NCBI RefSeq assembly: GCF_018139145.2
Contig: NC_059479.1
Coordinates: forward strand, 2,790,001-2,854,000
DNA length: 64,000 bases
Direction: 5' to 3'
Origin: Gymnogyps californianus
Taxonomy: Eukaryota > Chordata > Aves > Accipitriformes > Cathartidae
The position numbers and the translations under genes were made by a program. The notes beneath the pieces are model-generated. The model was not told the origin of the DNA. It saw only the letters and a program-made list of their open reading frames with translations, and did not search any database. Each line of letters starts with the position of its first letter. Within the stretch, counting starts at the first letter, position 1. This document shows positions 59,101 to 64,000 of the stretch, piece after piece.

Positions 59101-61530
59101 TACTAACTCAGGGTTACTGATTAAAGTATAAGTGAACTAATGGTTACTATATCGTATATACCAAAACAATATATAGATGAATTCATAGAAATACAAGAGT
59201 CATGTCCTCTAAAATTCAACTTTCTCCTTGCCAGGTACCGTGTTTAATAGACCTCTGGCTAATGCCCAGCTTTGTGGTGGTGATACCAGTGAATAAAGAA
59301 CGGATCATCATTATTGATGAACGTATAAGAAAAGTTTTGAGTGCATTCAGAAATGAAGAAAAAAACCCCAACCTTGAAAACCAGTATTTCACTGGGTAGG
59401 AACCGATCCCATCAGCTTTTCCCTAAAGCTAAAGCACCGCAGCAGAGCAGGGTCTTGCTGCCTAAGGACCCGGGGATCCAAAGAGCCTTAAAGGTCTCAT
59501 CCTACTGCTGTAAAACTTCTGATTGTCACCACAAATCGCTATATTTACACATAAATTCTCCTGGCAAAAGAATAAACATAACGCTCCTTTCTGTCAGCAG
59601 TAAATGATGAAGATATCCGTTCAGGAAGCAAAAACTCCCAAAGAGCAGCCTTGTGCTCGTGAGCTACCCAAAGACTCAACTTGAAGTTACTTCTGCTTAA
59701 AAAGAGCTGTGAAAATAAAATATGCAAAATCAGTAAATGTATTTTTTCCTACTATTACCTCAAACAAATTACTCGAGAAAATTACACTATTTTTTCATTT
59801 TAAAATCACTTCTGATCTGATAGTTGGTAATGAAAATAGCAGGTCATTAAAATGGCAGTTATTACAAGTATATGAAAAGTAAAACCAAGACATCAAATAT
59901 AATGATGTCATTGATATTTATTTTACTTTCTGCTTTATCACTAACATGCTTTTTATTTGTTTTGTAATAGAGTATTAAAAAACTATATACATAAAATATT
60001 ATATGTTGCAGAGGATTAAAAACATAGCATAGGCACCAAACCAGGATTAGTATCACTTAAATAGAAATACATGATTTAAAGTTAACTAATACGTGGTACC
60101 CAGCAGGGACTGAGATACCTCGACACAGAAGAAAAGGACAGGAAGAACTGGGCTGTTAGGCGAGGAAAGGTGCGCGGTTAAATCCGCCATTGCAAACCTT
60201 ATGTCCCGAATGCTTTATGAAAACCAGACGTTTTTACCAAAAAAAAAAAAGAAAGTCCCACAAGGTTTCACAGCCATTTAAACCCGGTCGCAGGAATTCA
60301 ATGTTCTTTCTTGGATCGTGTCTGTCATTTACCTCCCGTGTTGAAATATCGTGAAATTCCCAATTAGGGCCAGGTTTCCCCAGGGCGGCTGCCCCGCACG
60401 AGGCAGCTCCGTGTGTGGCATCCCGGCCCCGCGATGACAACCTCCCATTGCCCTCCCGGGCAAGGAAAGTTCCTCCAGCTCCGCAAAACCTAGGGAGGAG
60501 GAAGAGGGGAACGAGAGGGATGGAAACAGGAGAGCCCAAAGGTTGTCTGCCTGGAGATGGGAAGGTTTCAACCTCCCCTGCGCCCAGCCGAGCATGCTTC
60601 TGCACGGCTCACTCTGTGGGAGGAAAAAAGTGAGAAAACCTTTAACTGAGGTGTGGGCTGAAGCGCGGTGGGATGCTCTGCTGCGTAAGGCAGTGCTGGT
60701 TTTAGACAGCAACTCTTTGGGGCTGTTACTGAGCTGCTGCGTGTAACGCAGGCGGTGCCTGAGCTGCTGTGGTGCTAACGCAGGTCTTTGCGCTCCAGAA
60801 CCACCCGTGTAGTAAAACCATCATTGTTCAATGTACTTTAAGGAGTCATTATTCTTGTATTACAGAAAAACAGCCTTCACAAATTCAATTCATTTTAAAA
60901 AAGAAAATAAAATCCCAAAGTAGGAGCTGTTTTTTCCAAAAAGCTATCAATCGCTCCTTCCCATGTCCAAAGCAGAATATTTGGTCTCCGTTCTAGAGCA
61001 CAAACATTTTTTTCTGTAAATTTTTTTGGCGGTCTCTCTGAGCTCTTCCACAGAGGCACGCAGAAATGCAGACTGACCATTCATTTTTGCCATCCCGCTT
61101 GAACGTGGAAGTATGAATGTAATGTGTTCCCACAGCAAACCAGCAAATATACTGGTATGAATCAAGGCGATGAAGAGCGTACAGCAGGGTACTGAAGATG
61201 CAGAGTTGTTGAGCTGAGCAGGCAAGCTTATGGTTAGGCAAAAATTGTACTTTCTTAACGGTGCTTAACATCTATGCGATGTATTCGAGCAATATATTGT
61301 GCAAACATCTGGTGTTCCAGTGGCGAGACGGATCACGTGGACGGATGATCAAATACAGCGAGGCTCATCGCTCTTCCGTCGGAGACGCGTGGTCACGCAG
61401 CAAAGGCGCATCTTTCTACTTGCTTTGGCTGCTGATCTATTGATTTTGAACCGCTCTGATTCCCCTTGTGTCTGGCTGTAGATGCAGAAGAGATGAAGCA
61501 ACTGGGAAATCAGCAAAGCAGCAAGCTGAG
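53191..61530. other. Intergenic, no gene seen
   Basis: Mostly AT-rich sequence with scattered complex blocks (about 53480-53640, 54560-54720, 56280-56460) that might be conserved. Frames of up to about 145 codons (for example 55017-55454 minus and 58193-58657 plus) show no recognisable domain, and the second begins at a TTG. No gene is supported. Confidence 0.5.
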
Positions 61531-61539
61531 CAGTACAAA

Positions 61540-61885
61540 TTGGTAAAAATTATTTAATACTGGGAAGCTGATCTAGTCACCCCCTGGTAATACTGTCAAT
61601 TAAGTGTATGAAATTAATATTAATTATCAACAATGAATTGTTTGCAAGTGTAATAATGAATAGAGAAAATAAGAAGAAACACAGCATATTTATGACGCAA
61701 AAATGTTGGCTGTCTCCGAATATTTCCTCTGAAATCTGTTTTGGTTCCATTAAGAAGTACATTCATAAATATGTTTTCTTAGAATTTGAGTTGCAAATCA
61801 GCCTAGACAGATTAGAAAGTGCCACGAAGCAAATGTATACACTGAAATTCTGTCCGATCCAAGAAGTTATACTCATTTAAAAAAA
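61540..61885. promoter_or_regulatory. Candidate conserved enhancer ~14 kb downstream of POU3F4
   Basis: AT-rich complex sequence with CTGTCAATTAAG, AATATTAATTATC and AACAATG (SOX-like) clustered at 61594-61635. It is followed by an A run at 61879-61893. This is enhancer-like texture; function is inferred. Confidence 0.3.
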
Positions 61886-61893
61886 AAAAAAAA

Positions 61894-64000
61894 CATCAGA
61901 AAGAACCTCTCAGATGCTCAGCAAGAGCAGTCATCTTTGAAAAAGAGGAAACCAGCAGCACTTGGAAAATATTTTAACAAGAGAAGCACACACTGGAACA
62001 TCACTCTCAGCCCATGCTGATGTGCTGATGCCTATCAACAGATTGCAATAACTTTCTTCTCATGTTCAGGGGAACAAAAAAAGCTAAAAGGAAATGGCAA
62101 ACCTATTCTATAAGCAAAGAAATCTTAATCTCTGATACGTAATTTATAATTAGTTTTAACTAACAATTTTAATCCATTTCTGGATTAAAAGTGGACTTCT
62201 CTTTGTACCTGCAAGGAAGATATGCCAGGGGAAAAAGCTGTCAGAAAAAGAAAGGCACAACCCGGGGTGTGAGAGGCTCCCTGAGCCCAAGGGAGGACGA
62301 GCTGGTGGCAAACCCTGGCTTCCTCTGCCTCCCCTCTCCTGTGCGCTGCTTTTTCTTCCATTCTAGTAATTAATGCTGGTTTGCTCTCTAGCTTTACATT
62401 TAAAAGGATGGAAACCTTCAAATACATGAAAAACATTTTCTGCTGCTTGTAGATGGCATTTGGGAGAAAGTGCTCAATGTCAAATATTTTTTTGTGATGG
62501 TAAAATAGCACAACTATTTAAACGGGGATGCAATTGTTGTGTGCATCTCTCTCAGTCTGGGGGAAACCCGTCCCCCTTGGCATGGCATCTGCTAGGGGAA
62601 ATCTTCTCCTTTGCCATTAAAGCTAGCTATGCTCTCAGACATGCAGGAGAGGCCTTGATTATAACACCGCTAACAAGGGCATCAGATTATATAGCGTATC
62701 ACAGTGAGATGCGATCAAAATAAATCTTTAAAGAAATATTTCCCTCTAGGACTACCTTCCTCCACCCCCGAAAGTTTTCAAAATACTCCCACCTGACATA
62801 TGGTGCAAGCGCAGTCAAGTCCAAAGGCACAAGAATTGTTCATCACCAATCATGTTGGGTTTTTTTTTTTTAAAAAAAACATGTTTATAAGACCACAAAT
62901 TAAATTTTCTCTCTTTGGGATCCTTTTCCAGTGCTTACTTATCTGAATTGAAACGTGACACTAGTTTATAGGTTAGGAAAGTATTTGGCATGGGAATTCT
63001 AGCTAACTTGTATGGGTTTCCAAAGGTTGGGCTCTAGGAGAGCCAGATCCAGCACAAGGGGGTAGGAGGGAACAGCACTGGAAAAAGGGATGCAAGCAGT
63101 TGGTCTTCCCGGTTGGCCGGGTTTTCAAATCTATGTGCGATAAGTGAACAACGAAAATTGGTGAAAGCACCAGTTCTCCCATGGTGTTTCCCATCACCTA
63201 GGAGAAACGGAAAGGTTTAATTTCTACTGGAGTAAGAGCGCGGTCTCTGCCGGCACAGCGAGTCCCCGGGCACGGGCGGCCATCAGAAGTCAGGGAATAA
63301 AACAGCTCATGACTCTAAATCAAAATCAGCCCCAGGTTCAGAGCAGCTCTTTAGAAGCATCAGACAGCTAACGCTCAGTCCTCAATTCCAGAACCTACAC
63401 TTAGAGTGAGGAAAAACGAAGCTGCAAATATTCATTTAGCTGATTACCTACCAAACCTCTCTGCTTGCTTTCCCCGCAGGACTCCTGTGGACACGGGGTT
63501 GGGCTGTGCAGCGTGCCCAGGAAAGCTGTAACCGCAGGCCGGCTCCGGCCGGTGTCGCAGGAGGCGTTTTGGCACCACGGCCGGTGCAGAGCGCAGGAAC
63601 AGCTGGATGAGGTGAGCAAAAAAGCCGTTGCATACCACAAAAATTGAGTTGTACGTGCATCAGTCTGCTAATACAAGTCTCTGTGCAAACATGCGGTTGC
63701 TTTCTCGAAGGACCTGCACGCTAACCAAAGAGCTGATGAACTTCAGAAACCTGTAGTATCATAAGCAGTATTAATCCTTTTTTAAAGCCATGTATAAAAT
63801 GATGGATCAGTTATGCTGCTTGAGGGGCATAAATATCATTTATTAAGACAATCGTGGTTAGTTCTTTGCAATTATTTTTTAATAGAAACATGAATCTCAG
63901 TTAAAGTCAGATTTATGCTCACCCTCACTTAACCCAGTGCCAGGATCTTTGATCCCAAATTATTTAGGAAGTGGAGAACTCTCTCCTGCACAGGGCGTTT
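61894..64000. other. Intergenic, no gene seen
   Basis: AT-rich sequence to the window end, with a T run then A run at 62860-62879 forming a small inverted pair. A GC-richer piece near 63470-63610 gives overlapping short frames, but no gene is recognised. Confidence 0.5.

Overview
The window looks like bird genomic DNA, probably from a non-galliform lineage. It is mostly AT-rich, gene-poor sequence with old interspersed repeats and two related solo LTRs of an avian endogenous-retrovirus type. It contains one clear protein-coding gene, the single-exon POU-homeodomain transcription factor POU3F4 (BRN4), at 46400-47524 on the plus strand. No bacterial-style operons, RNA genes or CRISPR arrays are visible. 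Most stop-free frames in the window are short, start at non-ATG codons, or mirror GC-rich DNA, and I do not call them genes.

Layout: 1-37.8 kb is a gene desert upstream of POU3F4. It holds two solo LTRs (9139-9706 and 11126-11750) with near-matching 5-bp target duplications, an ancient L3/CR1-type LINE tail near 14.5 kb, remnants of a short palindromic DNA-transposon-like element (5505-5612 is the clearest), a possible MIR-like SINE fragment near 22.1 kb, and a (GAGAA)n array at 32.1-32.3 kb. Several AT-rich stretches dense in homeodomain, SOX and TCF-like motifs resemble developmental enhancers, although conservation cannot be tested here. From 37.8 to 50.5 kb the base composition changes: GC- and CpG-rich islands alternate with AT-rich blocks, the usual landscape of a Polycomb-controlled developmental regulator. 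POU3F4 lies in the largest island, followed by a 3' UTR of about 1.8 kb with several AATAAA signals. From 50.5 to 64 kb the sequence returns to AT-rich intergenic DNA with further enhancer-like blocks and no recognisable gene.

POU3F4 acts in neural tube, forebrain and inner-ear mesenchyme. In mammals its inner-ear control DNA lies far upstream, so a large empty flank fits known biology. The most interesting points are the promoter architecture (twin inverted CCAAT boxes exactly 40 bp apart, a perfect POU octamer in an AT island 1.2 kb upstream, a possible 5' UTR intron and an overlapping out-of-frame upstream ORF), an alanine tract in the N-terminal region, and the candidate enhancers. I did not find a convincing undescribed gene system.
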